This document shows positions 32,983-41,478 of a DNA stretch of 64,000 nucleotides, piece by piece (position 1 is the first letter of the stretch; each line of letters begins with the position of its first letter). Below the pieces are notes generated by a model. That model searched no databases and had not been told where the DNA came from. It saw only the letters and a program-made list of their open reading frames with translations. Source of the DNA: Streptomyces sp. NBC_00273 (lineage in GTDB: Bacteria > Actinomycetota > Actinomycetes > Streptomycetales > Streptomycetaceae); assembly GCF_036178145.1 (NCBI RefSeq), contig NZ_CP108067.1:5518001-5582000 (forward strand), given 5' to 3'. The position numbers were made by a program, and so were the translations under genes.

Positions 32983-34176
32983 ATGCGCCTGCTCGCCCGC
33001 CTGGCCGCCGCCGCCCTCCTCACCGTCCCCCCGGTCGCCGCCGGTACGGCCTCCGCCGCGGCCCCGGAGCCGACCCCGGCACCGCTGAAGACCGCCGCCA
33101 ACCCGGTGCCCGGTGAGTACATCGTGACGTTGGAGAAGGGGGTGGACCCTGCCGCGGCCGCGCAGGAGCTGGGCCTGGAGCCCTCGTTCGTCTACACCTC
33201 GGCGCTCAACGGCTTCGCCGTCCCGCTGACCCCGCTCCAGCTGACGGCCGTCCGCAACAGCCCGGGGGTGACCTCGGTGGAGGAGGACGCGAACGTCCGG
33301 TCCGTCCCGCGGCCGAGCACCGTGCGCGGCACCCGGGTCCCGGCGAACTCGTGGGGCCTGGACCGGATCGACCAGGGGAAGCTGCCGCTGGACGACGACT
33401 TCACCGTCGCGGGCAACGGCGCCGGAGTGACCGCCTACATCCTCGACACCGGCATCGACTACCAGCACACGGAGTTCGGCGGGACGGGCGCCACCCGTGC
33501 CACCTTCGGCTTCGACGCCGTCGATGACGGCCGCAACGGCCAGGACTGCAACGGCCACGGCACGCACGTCGCGGGCACGGTCGCCGGACAGACGTACGGA
33601 GTGGCGCGCCGGGCCAACGTGGTCAGCGTCCGCGTCCTCAACTGCGACGGCACGGGCACCTTCTCCGGGATCATCGCCGGCCTGGACTGGGTGGCCAAGA
33701 ACGCCCAGCAGCCGGCGGTCCTGAACGGCTCCTTGGGCGGTGACAGGTCGGAGGCGCTGAACAACGCCGCGAACGCGGTCACCGAAGCGGGTGTGCTACC
33801 GATCATCGCGGCGGGCAACTCCGCGAAGGACGCCTGCCTGGTCTCCCCGGCCTCCGCGCCGAAGGTGTTCACGGTGGCGGCGAGCGACCGGTACGACGAG
33901 GAGACCTCCTTCTCCAACCACGGCGAGTGCGTCTCCCTCTACGCGCCGGGCGAGGACATCGTCTCCGCCCAGCTCGGCGGCGGCAGCATCTCCCTGAGCG
34001 GCACCTCGATGTCCGCGCCGCACGTGACCGGTGTCGCGGCCCTCTACAAGGCCAAGAACCCCGACGCGACCCCGGGGGACGTCGTCGAGTTCCTCGACCA
34101 GCAGTCCACCAAGGACGTGCTGACCAGTGTCAGCCCGGGTACCTCGAACAAGCTGCTCTTCACCGGCGGGCTCTGA
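32983..34176 (+). CDS. Secreted S8 family serine protease (subtilase) 1
   Basis: A 397-residue pre-pro-enzyme. Signal peptide 1-27, I9 propeptide about 42-110 (YIVTLEKGVDPAAAAQELG, LNGFAVPLTPLQL), then the catalytic domain with triad D155 (ILDTGID), H192 (NGHGTHVAG) and S342 (GTSMSAPH). Oxyanion Asn is in IAAGNS. This is the proteinase K-like group common in Streptomyces secretomes. GGGAG sits 8 nt before ATG 32983. A close paralogue starts at 36345 with near-identical signal peptide and ribosome-site region. Confidence 0.95.
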   Translation: MRLLARLAAAALLTVPPVAAGTASAAAPEPTPAPLKTAANPVPGEYIVTLEKGVDPAAAAQELGLEPSFVYTSALNGFAVPLTPLQLTAVRNSPGVTSVEEDANVRSVPRPSTVRGTRVPANSWGLDRIDQGKLPLDDDFTVAGNGAGVTAYILDTGIDYQHTEFGGTGATRATFGFDAVDDGRNGQDCNGHGTHVAGTVAGQTYGVARRANVVSVRVLNCDGTGTFSGIIAGLDWVAKNAQQPAVLNGSLGGDRSEALNNAANAVTEAGVLPIIAAGNSAKDACLVSPASAPKVFTVAASDRYDEETSFSNHGECVSLYAPGEDIVSAQLGGGSISLSGTSMSAPHVTGVAALYKAKNPDATPGDVVEFLDQQSTKDVLTSVSPGTSNKLLFTGGL

Positions 34177-34258
34177 CCCGGGCCCACGTCCGGGCGGCCC
34201 GGGTGCCGGTGGGGCCTCGCGCCCCCGGCCCGGGCCGCCGCCCGTGTCACAGCACGTG

Positions 34259-34660
34259 TCACAGCCCGTGCCGCGCCCCCGCCCCGCGGAAGCGGGCGAG
34301 GAGCGCGGCGGCCTGCGGAGCGTCCGCGTCGAAGAACTGCTTGGCGAGGGCGGGCGGTACGGCCGGTCCGTGCATGCGCACCTCGTGGCAGCCGAAGCAG
34401 AACGCGGCCTCCATCAGGACCGGTCCGAGGGAGTCGTCGTAGGCGCGCACGCTCCATCCGGGTGCGAAGCCGCACCGGTGCTGCTCACTGTCCGGCAGGG
34501 TCCCGATGAGCGCGAGGGCTTCGGTCACCTCGTCCCCCGACCAGTGGGCGACCGGCCGGCCCGGGTACGGGGCGCCCTCCTCGGTCGGGAGGGCTGATAT
34601 CCGTACCACCTCGATCAACGCGGTACCGGTCACGACTTCGTCGGGCAGCTGCATGAACAC
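34259..34660 (-). CDS. Conserved hypothetical protein with FCxGC motif (paralogue A)
   Basis: A 133-residue soluble protein of unknown function. It shares with the protein at 42094-42486 the pattern EVVRI...HW..D.V.EALA.I..LP, then CGFAPGWSVRAYDDSLGP and EAAFCFGCHEVRMHGPAVP. The C-x-x-C pair and the upstream Cys could bind zinc or form a redox site. Start ATG 34660 aligns with that paralogue. It converges on protease 1. I recognise no named domain. Confidence 0.72.
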   Translation of the reverse strand: MFMQLPDEVVTGTALIEVVRISALPTEEGAPYPGRPVAHWSGDEVTEALALIGTLPDSEQHRCGFAPGWSVRAYDDSLGPVLMEAAFCFGCHEVRMHGPAVPPALAKQFFDADAPQAAALLARFRGAGARHGL

Positions 34661-34735
34661 AGTCTCCCCGCGTACGTGGCGTGGTCGGCAGGGTTGTGAC
34701 CGAGCGCTTCAGTCAGCGAGAACTACGGTGCTGGG

Positions 34736-36004
34736 ATGACTGGTCTTGAAGTAGTGGCACGTGCTCTGGTTGGCGGCGGACGCTCTTTCGAACGGCTGAG
34801 ATGCCATCCGCAGCTTCCGCTGGTGGCCTGCTGGGACTCCGAGCGTCCGGAAGTCCACATCTGGGACTGCGGCGCGGGTCAGCTGCGCGAACTCGGATCC
34901 GTGGGCCTCACGTCGAAGGCTTATGGAGACGCCTTCGGTTGGGAGCGGGCAGAGCGTACGCCCGCTGTGGCGTGGCACCCGGACCGGCCACTGCTCGTCG
35001 TGACGGGGGAAGACGGACTACGGCAATGGACTCCTGCCGGGGTCTGCGAACCGGAAGGCGCTCCGGCCACGGCCTCCTACCGCAGCCTGGCCTTCAGCCC
35101 GGACGGGCAGACCCTGTGGGGTTCACCGTCGTGTCGCGACGAAGGCGGCGGGTGGGAGAGCTCGGACGTCCTTGACCTCGCCTCCGGAACCATCGGTGCC
35201 GGACCCCCGTGGGACACGGGAATCGCGGAGCATCCCGGGGGCGGACTCGTCGCCACGCTCGCGAGCGACCAGGGGGCCACGCACTGCCTCTTCGCCCGCG
35301 TCGATCAGGGGGCCGCGCCTGCCGTGATACGGCCGCTCCTCCGGGCGCTGATCCTGGACTGCGACGGCTACGAGACTCCGCTCTTCAGCGCGGACGGACG
35401 TCATATTGCGATCCGTGGCAACGCGTACGACAACTCGGTGCAGGTTTTCGAGTTCCCTTCGTTGCATCCGGCTCTGGCCACGACCCTCGGCGATCCCAGC
35501 CCCGGCCATCCGTACCCGCAGGAGTGGCTCGACCAGATGGAAGCCTGGTCGCGTCACAACATCGCCTTCGGCTCGCGCCCCGGCGTGCTGTGGATCGCAA
35601 CGCCCGCGGGGACGCTGGTCGAGGTGGACCTCGAAACCCGGCAAGCGGTCGAGCACGACGTGCTGACCGGGTCCCGCTCGTCCGCTCTGGCCGCCACGGC
35701 GACCGGCGAGCTGCTCGTCGCCGGCAGTGGGGGAGATCTGGTGCTCTTGTCCGTGCTCTCCGGATCCATGCAAACCCGTACCGCGAGCAGGGACGTCTCC
35801 AGGGCTGCAGCCATAGCGTTCTTGGAAGCCACGGCCGAGATTCCGGAAGACTGCGACGACCTGGAGGCGCACCTCGTCCTGACCGACGGAATCCGCACGT
35901 GGGAAGCAGACGATCTGGCAGCGGTTACCTCGGCCAGCGCAACAGATCCGACCTGGCTTCAACTTCGAGCCGCCGTCAACGAGGCGCAGGTCCAGAGCGA
36001 GTAG
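34736..36004 (+). CDS. WD40-like beta-propeller protein
   Basis: A 422-residue cytoplasmic protein with WD40-like blades: VHIWDCGAG (Trp-Asp pair), VAWHPDRPLLVVTGEDGLRQW, LAFSPDGQTLWGS, PLFSADGRHIAIRG, and EVDLETRQAVEHDVLTG. Repeats are degenerate, so a six- or seven-bladed scaffold is only predicted. Codon use looks less G/C-biased than in its neighbours, suggesting recent transfer. No enzymatic motif is present. It stands alone between two protease genes; function unknown. Confidence 0.72.
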   Translation: MTGLEVVARALVGGGRSFERLRCHPQLPLVACWDSERPEVHIWDCGAGQLRELGSVGLTSKAYGDAFGWERAERTPAVAWHPDRPLLVVTGEDGLRQWTPAGVCEPEGAPATASYRSLAFSPDGQTLWGSPSCRDEGGGWESSDVLDLASGTIGAGPPWDTGIAEHPGGGLVATLASDQGATHCLFARVDQGAAPAVIRPLLRALILDCDGYETPLFSADGRHIAIRGNAYDNSVQVFEFPSLHPALATTLGDPSPGHPYPQEWLDQMEAWSRHNIAFGSRPGVLWIATPAGTLVEVDLETRQAVEHDVLTGSRSSALAATATGELLVAGSGGDLVLLSVLSGSMQTRTASRDVSRAAAIAFLEATAEIPEDCDDLEAHLVLTDGIRTWEADDLAAVTSASATDPTWLQLRAAVNEAQVQSE

Positions 36005-36344
36005 GCCGCGAAGCGCGATGCACCGCGTGCGGCGGATGCGCGACGGGCACCGGACGCGCGCTCCCTGATGTGGGGGCCGGACGTACGGGTGAACTTCGCA
36101 CGGGTTTCCGGGGCCGGGGTGGAGCGGGCCGCAGCCCGGGCGGCGCAAGCGACGAACCCTTTCTGCAGCGCGCGCGACACGGCATGTCGACGTGGCGATC
36201 GGGCGATCGGCCAGGTGGCGGCGACGGTTCAAGCCGCGCCGAGGCGGTGCCCGATGCAAAGGGGGGCCGCACCCGCGGAGGACTCCAGACCGCGGGGGCG
36301 GCTCTTCCACGCCGACCTTCCAAGCACGTCAGGGAGCTCCTTCC
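36005..36344. other. Upstream region of protease 2
   Basis: A 340-bp gap. Its last 100 bp share scattered identity with the leader of protease 1 (ATGCAAAGGGGGGCCGC..., then CAGGGAGCTCCTTCC before the start), so the duplication that made the two proteases included the leader. No gene is seen in it. Confidence 0.6.
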
Positions 36345-37526
36345 ATGCGCCTGCTCGCACGTCTGGCCACCGCCGTTCTCCTCACCGTCACCCCCGTCGC
36401 GGCCGGTACGGCCTCTGCCGCGGCCCCGGAGCCGACCCCGGCGCCGCTCCACACGTCCGCGAACGCCATCCCTGGCAGCTACATCGTCATCCTCGACAAG
36501 AAGGTGGCGCCGGCGGCGTTCGCGAAGCGACTGGGCCTGAAGGCGAAGTTCACCTACACCAAGACGATCAACGGCTTCGCGGCGGCCCTCACGGCGGAGC
36601 AGCTGAAGTCCGTCCGCGGGGCGGTCGGTGTGACGTCCGTGACGCAGGACGCGACGGTGACCGTGCCGCCGACCCCCGCGAAGGGGATCGGGACCAAGTC
36701 GCCCTCCAACTCCTGGGGCCTGGACCGCATCGACCAGCGGTTCCTGCCGCTGAACAACGACTTCAGCGCCAACCGCAGCGGGCAGGGCGTGACGGCGTAC
36801 ATCGTCGACAGCGGCATCGACTTCCGCCACCCCGACTTCGAAGGCCGTGCACGGCCGGGCTTCGACGCGATCGGGGACGGCCTCAACGGCGGGGACTGCA
36901 ACGGCCACGGCACGCACGTCGCGGGCACGGTCGGCGGGACGACCTTCGGCGTGGCGCGCAAGGCGACCCTGGTCAGCGTCCGGGTCCTCGGCTGTGACAA
37001 CCGGGGTTCCTGGGCGGGCATCATCGCGGGCTTCGACTGGGTGGCCAACAACAGCCGGCAGCCGGCCGTCCTGAACGCCTCGCTGGGCGGCGACCGGCTC
37101 GAAGCCGTCAACGCGGCCGTGACCGCCGTGTCCGACCGGGGCGTGCTGCCGGTCATCGCGGCGGGCAACGACAACCGCGACGCCTGCCGCGTCTCGCCCG
37201 CGTCCGCCGCGCGCGTGGTGACGGTCGGCGCGACGAACCGCTTCGACGAGGAGACCGACTTCTCGAACTGGGGCACCTGCCTGGACCTCTACGCCCCCGG
37301 CAAGGACATCATCTCGGCGCGTCGGGGCGGCGGCAGCGTGGCCCTGGACGGTACGTCCATGGCCACGCCGCACGTCACCGGTGTGGCCGCGCTCTACAAG
37401 TCGGAGCACCCGAACGCGCTGCCGGCGGAGGTGGCGGACTTCCTGGACGAGGTGTCCACGAAGGACATCGTCCAGAACCTCAGCGACGACAGCCCGAACA
37501 AGCTGCTGTTCACCGACGGCCTCTGA
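36345..37526 (+). CDS. Secreted S8 family serine protease (subtilase) 2
   Basis: A 393-residue pre-pro-enzyme and paralogue of the protease at 32983. The first 33 residues differ at few positions (MRLLARLATAVLLTV). The I9 propeptide is at about 43-110, and the catalytic triad is D155 (IVDSGID), H188 (NGHGTHVAG) and S338 (DGTSMATPH). Charged loops differ more than the core, so the substrate range may differ. The ribosome site GGGAG and spacing are the same as in protease 1. Confidence 0.95.
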   Translation: MRLLARLATAVLLTVTPVAAGTASAAAPEPTPAPLHTSANAIPGSYIVILDKKVAPAAFAKRLGLKAKFTYTKTINGFAAALTAEQLKSVRGAVGVTSVTQDATVTVPPTPAKGIGTKSPSNSWGLDRIDQRFLPLNNDFSANRSGQGVTAYIVDSGIDFRHPDFEGRARPGFDAIGDGLNGGDCNGHGTHVAGTVGGTTFGVARKATLVSVRVLGCDNRGSWAGIIAGFDWVANNSRQPAVLNASLGGDRLEAVNAAVTAVSDRGVLPVIAAGNDNRDACRVSPASAARVVTVGATNRFDEETDFSNWGTCLDLYAPGKDIISARRGGGSVALDGTSMATPHVTGVAALYKSEHPNALPAEVADFLDEVSTKDIVQNLSDDSPNKLLFTDGL

Positions 37527-37530
37527 TCGC

Positions 37531-37785
37531 TCAGAGCGACCCGACGAACCGGGCCCAGGCCTGCGCGTGGAACACCACGTGCGGGCCTTCGGGCTGCTTG
37601 GAGTCCCTCACGGGCACGAGGCCGGGGTGGCCGTCAGCCACTTCGAGGCAGTTGCCGCCGTCGCCGCCGCTGTACGTCGACTTCCGCCAGGTGGCCATCT
37701 CCAGGCAGTTGCCGCCGTCGCCCGCGCTGTAGCTGGACTTGTGCCAGGTGGCCTTCGAGAGGTCGTACTCAGGCTTGCTGGTCAT
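37531..37785 (-). CDS. DUF397 protein with duplicated N-terminal motif
   Basis: An 84-residue protein with the DUF397 signature W-x-K-S-x-x-S-x-G-x-x-x-N-C-L-E twice (WHKSSYSAGDGGNCLEM and WRKSTYSGGDGGNCLEV), then PVRDSKQP and the VVFHAQAWARFV end. The first copy is a 57-bp tandem duplication of the second motif (37641-37697 and 37698-37754). DUF397 proteins accompany WhiJ-like HTH regulators, and BldB-like members affect development. It overlaps the HTH gene's stop by 17 nt, so they are translationally coupled. Confidence 0.9.
   Translation of the reverse strand: MTSKPEYDLSKATWHKSSYSAGDGGNCLEMATWRKSTYSGGDGGNCLEVADGHPGLVPVRDSKQPEGPHVVFHAQAWARFVGSL
37641..37754. repeat. 57-bp tandem duplication in the DUF397 gene
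   Basis: Two 57-bp units, 37641-37697 and 37698-37754, share most bases (CAGTTGCCGCCGTCGCC and CCAGGTGGCC blocks). Each codes 19 residues, the DUF397 N-terminal motif. Confidence 0.85.
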
Positions 37786-38605
37786 GTTCGTAATCCTCCG
37801 CCACCGATTCGATCAGGGCCAGGGATTTGCGCGGTGACAGCGCGTTGGCCGTGAGGAGATCGTAGGTCAGGGTGTGTTGGGCGACGGTGGCCGGATCGTC
37901 GAACAACTGGCCCATCCCGAGGCCGTCGACGTAGGCAAGCGGGGGCGCATCGTCGAACGTCATCAGCTTGAGAGCGCCGTCCAGCCCCGCGTGGAAGCCC
38001 GCGCTGAAGGGCAGCACCTGCACGATGATCCGACAGGAGCGCATCAGGCGCGCGATGTGGCGCAGGGCCTCGGCCAGGATCGCCGGGCTGTCCCCGGCCC
38101 GTCGCAGGACGGCCTCGTCGAGGACGCACCACAACAGCGGGGTTGTTGCGTCATTCAACAGAGAGGCCCTGGCCAGGCGGTTCGTGACCAGCTCGTCGAT
38201 GGTCTCCTCCGTGGCCGTCGGCTGGTACGCGCGGAAGACCTCGCGCGCGTAGGCCTCCGTCTGGAGCAGTCCCGGGATCAACTGCGGCGCGTACTCCCGG
38301 ATGGTCTTCGCCAGGGCTTCTGCTTCGGCGGCCGCCGCGAAGTGGTCCGGGTACTTCGACTCGGCCGCCGCTCCGCAGTTGCGGACGAAGAAGCCGCCCG
38401 TGTCGAGGATCTCGTCGATCTGGCGGGCGAATTCGAGGTGCATGCGTCGGGTGCCCGCTTCGAGCTGGCCGATGAACGCGCCGCTGACGAACAGCCGTTC
38501 GCCGAGTTCGGCCTGGCTCATGCCCGCGCGTTCGCGCGCTACGCGCAGTTCCGCGCCCAGGAGGGCGCGGGGTGAGGAGGAAGGATCGAGGTTCTTTCGT
38601 GGCAT
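37769..38605 (-). CDS. WhiJ-like HTH regulator (XRE HTH plus DUF5753)
   Basis: A 278-residue regulator. An XRE HTH spans residues about 15-70 (LGAELRVARERAGMSQAELG, VSGAFIGQLEAGTRRM) and a DUF5753 domain about 95-270 (YAPQLIPGLLQTEAYAREVF, VLDEAVLRR, VQVLPFSAGFHAGLDGAL). This family (WhiJ in S. coelicolor) works with a DUF397 protein and small acidic partners to delay development. Here DUF397 overlaps downstream, and two small genes lie divergently, which is the standard cluster shape. The ligand or partner sensed is not known. Confidence 0.92.
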   Translation of the reverse strand: MPRKNLDPSSSPRALLGAELRVARERAGMSQAELGERLFVSGAFIGQLEAGTRRMHLEFARQIDEILDTGGFFVRNCGAAAESKYPDHFAAAAEAEALAKTIREYAPQLIPGLLQTEAYAREVFRAYQPTATEETIDELVTNRLARASLLNDATTPLLWCVLDEAVLRRAGDSPAILAEALRHIARLMRSCRIIVQVLPFSAGFHAGLDGALKLMTFDDAPPLAYVDGLGMGQLFDDPATVAQHTLTYDLLTANALSPRKSLALIESVAEDYEHDQQA

Positions 38606-38720
38606 GGCAACTCCCTGAGCAACATGTGCGGTTGTTGCGGGGTCCGCACTTGAAGGCTAGTGAGCGCATCGCCACTCTGTGTGAAGAAGTTGGATACTCA
38701 GAGTGGAAAGGTGACATGTC

Positions 38721-38942
38721 ATGGTGCTCTCCCCACAGGAGCGCATGCAGGCGGCCGAGGAGGCCGTCCAGCAGCTGAGGGACTCACTTGCCGGGGTCGG
38801 GGTGCTGTTCCCCTCGCTGGACGTGGACCGGGTCTCCGCCGCCGGTACGTACGGCCTGCCGCTGGTCGACCTCGGCCGCTGCAACCTGGACACCGCGCTC
38901 CGGCTGGCCGCCGTTCTGCACGAGCGGGCGGCGGGCGCGTGA
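38721..38942 (+). CDS. Small hypothetical protein of the WhiJ-like cluster
   Basis: A 73-residue acidic protein (MVLSPQERMQAAEEAVQQLR, then VLFPSLDVDRVSAAGTYGLP and LVDLGRCNLDTALRLAAVLHERA). It has no HTH or membrane segment. Genes of this size and composition often lie divergently from WhiJ-like HTH genes. The stop TGA overlaps the next gene's GTG start (GTGA), so translation is coupled. Function is unknown; an anti-sigma or partner role is inference. Confidence 0.8.
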   Translation: MVLSPQERMQAAEEAVQQLRDSLAGVGVLFPSLDVDRVSAAGTYGLPLVDLGRCNLDTALRLAAVLHERAAGA

Positions 38943-39583
38943 GCGAGTCGGTGGAGGCGGTGAACTTCGCCTTCGAACTCGGTTGGAAGCTGCGGGGGCT
39001 GGAGACGGCCCTCGCCACTGGTGCGTGGAAGCGTGGAGGCATGGGACTGTCCGTGCACGTGGAGAGCGGAGAGTGCGGCACTCTCTGGACGGCCGTGGGG
39101 GACGACGGGGAGCGGCGGGAGGCGCGGACGGCCGCCACGGCGGACGAGGCGACCGCGCTGGTACAGGAGGCCTTCGGGCTGACCGCATGGCGGCCAAAGC
39201 CGCCTCCGCCGCCGGGGTGGCACCGGTTCACCCTGATCCACTGCCCGGTGGGCGAGCAGCCGAGCTACGAGCGCATCGAGGCGCGGCCGCCGCAGGGGTG
39301 CGTGGTCGAGTACATCAGCGGGTACTTCGGGCTGCGCTGCGAGCGACCGGGGACGCGGCTGTTGGACGCCGTCGCAGAGACCTGCCGGGAGGTCCGGACG
39401 GAGCACGGGCTGCTCATGTCAGACCTCGGCATCGAGAAGCTGTGGGAGTGGTCGCAGGACGGTACCGACGGCTGGGGTGCCGAGATCGTGGGCCAGTTGC
39501 TGCTGATGGCCGCCGAGCGCGGGCCGAAGCTCGGCTACGGGGTCGACGACCTGGTGCGGTTCTTGCGCACTGCCGCGGGCTGA
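38939..39583 (+). CDS. Hypothetical protein coupled to the WhiJ-like cluster
   Basis: A 214-residue protein of unknown function. Residues 1-95 (VNFAFELGWKLRGLETALAT, GLSVHVESGECGTLWTAVGDDG) are a predicted beta-rich half, a Pro run (KPPPPPGW) follows, and residues about 105-214 form a helical half (MSDLGIEKLWEWSQDG). No catalytic motif was seen. The GTG start at 38939 overlaps the upstream stop by four bases, placing it in an operon with the small protein and divergent from the HTH gene. Confidence 0.75.
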   Translation: MSESVEAVNFAFELGWKLRGLETALATGAWKRGGMGLSVHVESGECGTLWTAVGDDGERREARTAATADEATALVQEAFGLTAWRPKPPPPPGWHRFTLIHCPVGEQPSYERIEARPPQGCVVEYISGYFGLRCERPGTRLLDAVAETCREVRTEHGLLMSDLGIEKLWEWSQDGTDGWGAEIVGQLLLMAAERGPKLGYGVDDLVRFLRTAAG

Positions 39584-39590
39584 GCCGTAT

Positions 39591-39791
39591 TCAGCTGGTG
39601 ATGCGTTCGCCGTCGTAGTAGCCGCCCACGCAGTTGTAGATGCCAGTGGAGGAGTCGAACTCCACGGTTCCGTGGTGGGACTCGCACGTCGGTCCGGGGA
39701 CGGTCGGTACGGCGCCCTGTGCAACGGGGATCGTGGCGCCGAAGGCGGCCAGTACGAGGGCGGCGGTGACCGCGAGAATTCGAGTACGCAT
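39591..39791 (-). CDS. Small secreted protein
   Basis: A 66-residue protein: signal peptide (MRTRILAVTAALVLAAFGAT, cleavage near AQGA) and a mature part of about 40 residues with two Cys (TCESHHGTVEF, YNCVGGYYDGERITS) that likely form a disulfide. No family recognised. GGAG lies 7 nt before the ATG. It ends 7 bp after the stop of the convergent hypothetical gene. Confidence 0.75.
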   Translation of the reverse strand: MRTRILAVTAALVLAAFGATIPVAQGAVPTVPGPTCESHHGTVEFDSSTGIYNCVGGYYDGERITS

Positions 39792-39941
39792 GGGACTCCT
39801 CCGGGGGTCGAGCAACACCAATACGTCAACACCAGCCTCCCTCTGCGGCGGGTCCGGCGCACCCTGGTGGGGGGCGCACAAAGGGGCGCACAAGGAGGCG
39901 CTCGAGGGGCGCCGCTCGCGGTCGAGCGGCAGGCTGGTGTT

Positions 39942-41471
39942 ATGGCGAACACGCCCGAAGTGTCCGTGGGGCCGCCTGGAGAACTCGGCTTGCGGCCGGT
40001 TTCGGTGGGCGGCAGGCGGGTCGGCAAGGCCGGATCCCTCAAGGAACTCCGAAAAATCCTGGACCGTGCCGGTGTGGAACCGGGGCACGAGATCCACTGG
40101 CTCGGCGGAGACCACACCGTCTGGCCTGACGTGGCGTGGGTGCGGCGAACCATTTGCTTCTTCATGGTCGTCGGCCTCCTCGCGACGGCATGTCCGCTCT
40201 TCCGGATCGGAATGTCGGACAGTGGCGATGCGCTCACGTACGCCGGACGGATCGCGGGACTCACCATCCTCGTCGTGGCGCTGGTGGAGGTGTCGGCCGC
40301 CGGGGCCGCCATCGACTACTGGACCAAGAGGCGGTGGCGCTACTCGGGAGTGGTCGTTCTGGTCGGAGTCGTGATCTCCTTCCTCTGTAGCGTCCTCCTG
40401 CTCCTCCTGCAGATCGGCGAGCGGTTCACCGGTTACACCGTGGTCGGGATAGCCCTCTGTGTCTGGTCCTCGGTGGCCCTGTTCGGACTTCTCAAAGCCG
40501 GGGCGTGGAAGGGGCTCCGCGTTCCCAGGAAGATCGCGATCGGGTTGTTGATTTCCACCCTTCTCGCCACCGCCAACCTTGCATATTCGCAGGTCTATGT
40601 TCCCTTTGTGACGACGCCGCTGATCCAGAGCGGGGCCGAGTTCAAGGAATCGAACATGGAAAAAGGGTCGGGGCGGGCGTATGTGACGGTCCATCTGTTC
40701 GTGAAGAACGCCGGCCAGGTGCCCGTCTACGTCCTCGGCAGCATCTACTGGGTCCACGGTGTGCCTGCGAACAACAAGTTCGACCGTCTGCCCGCGAGTG
40801 GGAGGCCCGCACCCAAGCCTCCCGCACCCGACTTGATCTTCGATGGCGAGTTCGTCTCACCGGTCGGCCGCGTACTGAATCCAGGGGAAGAGGTCGCCCA
40901 GGACGCGGTCATTGAGATAGACGGAGCGGTTCCTCACAAGTATGAAGCGGTCAGGGCTCGGACCGAGGTGTACGTGATCAGGAAAGACAGAATGAAGATG
41001 ACCGTGGACTACGAGCGTTCCAGGAAGACGAAGAGGGAGCTCAAGAAGGACTGTCAGCCGGGGGATCCGGCCGATGCGGAGTACAGATACCGGACCCCTA
41101 TTTCGAACAGCAGCGAAGTCCTGAACGTGACCCGCGGCCCACAGCGCATCACCCTGTGGAAGGTGGGGGTGGGCGGCAGGAATCCGCACGTCATCGTGGA
41201 CGTGTCGCCACCGAACAGACGGATCACCTACGACCCCCTACACCCCATCGCGAACGAAGAAACCGCTGAACGGTACGGCCTCACGCAAGTGCGCGGCTCC
41301 ACGGCGGAGACGCCCTATGCAGAGCTCCTGGAGAAGGCCAGCGCCACCGAGAAGGGCGCGACCTCGCCCTCGCCCTCGCCTTCGCCCTCAACCCCGTCTC
41401 CGACCCCGTCTCCAACTCCGTCTTCGACCCCGTTCCTGCCCCCGCTCCGGCCCCAGCCCCAGGCCCGATGA
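39942..41471 (+). CDS. Membrane protein of unknown function with Ser/Pro-rich tail
   Basis: A 509-residue protein. The N-terminal 65 residues are cytoplasmic, then four to five membrane helices lie within residues about 66-215 (including FFMVVGLLATACPL and VVVLVGVVISFLCSVLLLLL). An exported beta-rich domain (about 220-470) includes VTVHLFVKNAGQVPVYVLGS and WKVGVGGRNPHVIVDVSPP, and a repetitive Ser/Pro/Thr tail ends the protein. Codon use is less GC-biased than in neighbours. No domain was identified. ATG 39942 is the first start after the promoter; upstream frame lacks a ribosome site. Confidence 0.75.
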   Translation: MANTPEVSVGPPGELGLRPVSVGGRRVGKAGSLKELRKILDRAGVEPGHEIHWLGGDHTVWPDVAWVRRTICFFMVVGLLATACPLFRIGMSDSGDALTYAGRIAGLTILVVALVEVSAAGAAIDYWTKRRWRYSGVVVLVGVVISFLCSVLLLLLQIGERFTGYTVVGIALCVWSSVALFGLLKAGAWKGLRVPRKIAIGLLISTLLATANLAYSQVYVPFVTTPLIQSGAEFKESNMEKGSGRAYVTVHLFVKNAGQVPVYVLGSIYWVHGVPANNKFDRLPASGRPAPKPPAPDLIFDGEFVSPVGRVLNPGEEVAQDAVIEIDGAVPHKYEAVRARTEVYVIRKDRMKMTVDYERSRKTKRELKKDCQPGDPADAEYRYRTPISNSSEVLNVTRGPQRITLWKVGVGGRNPHVIVDVSPPNRRITYDPLHPIANEETAERYGLTQVRGSTAETPYAELLEKASATEKGATSPSPSPSPSTPSPTPSPTPSSTPFLPPLRPQPQAR

Positions 41472-41478
41472 CCCCCTC

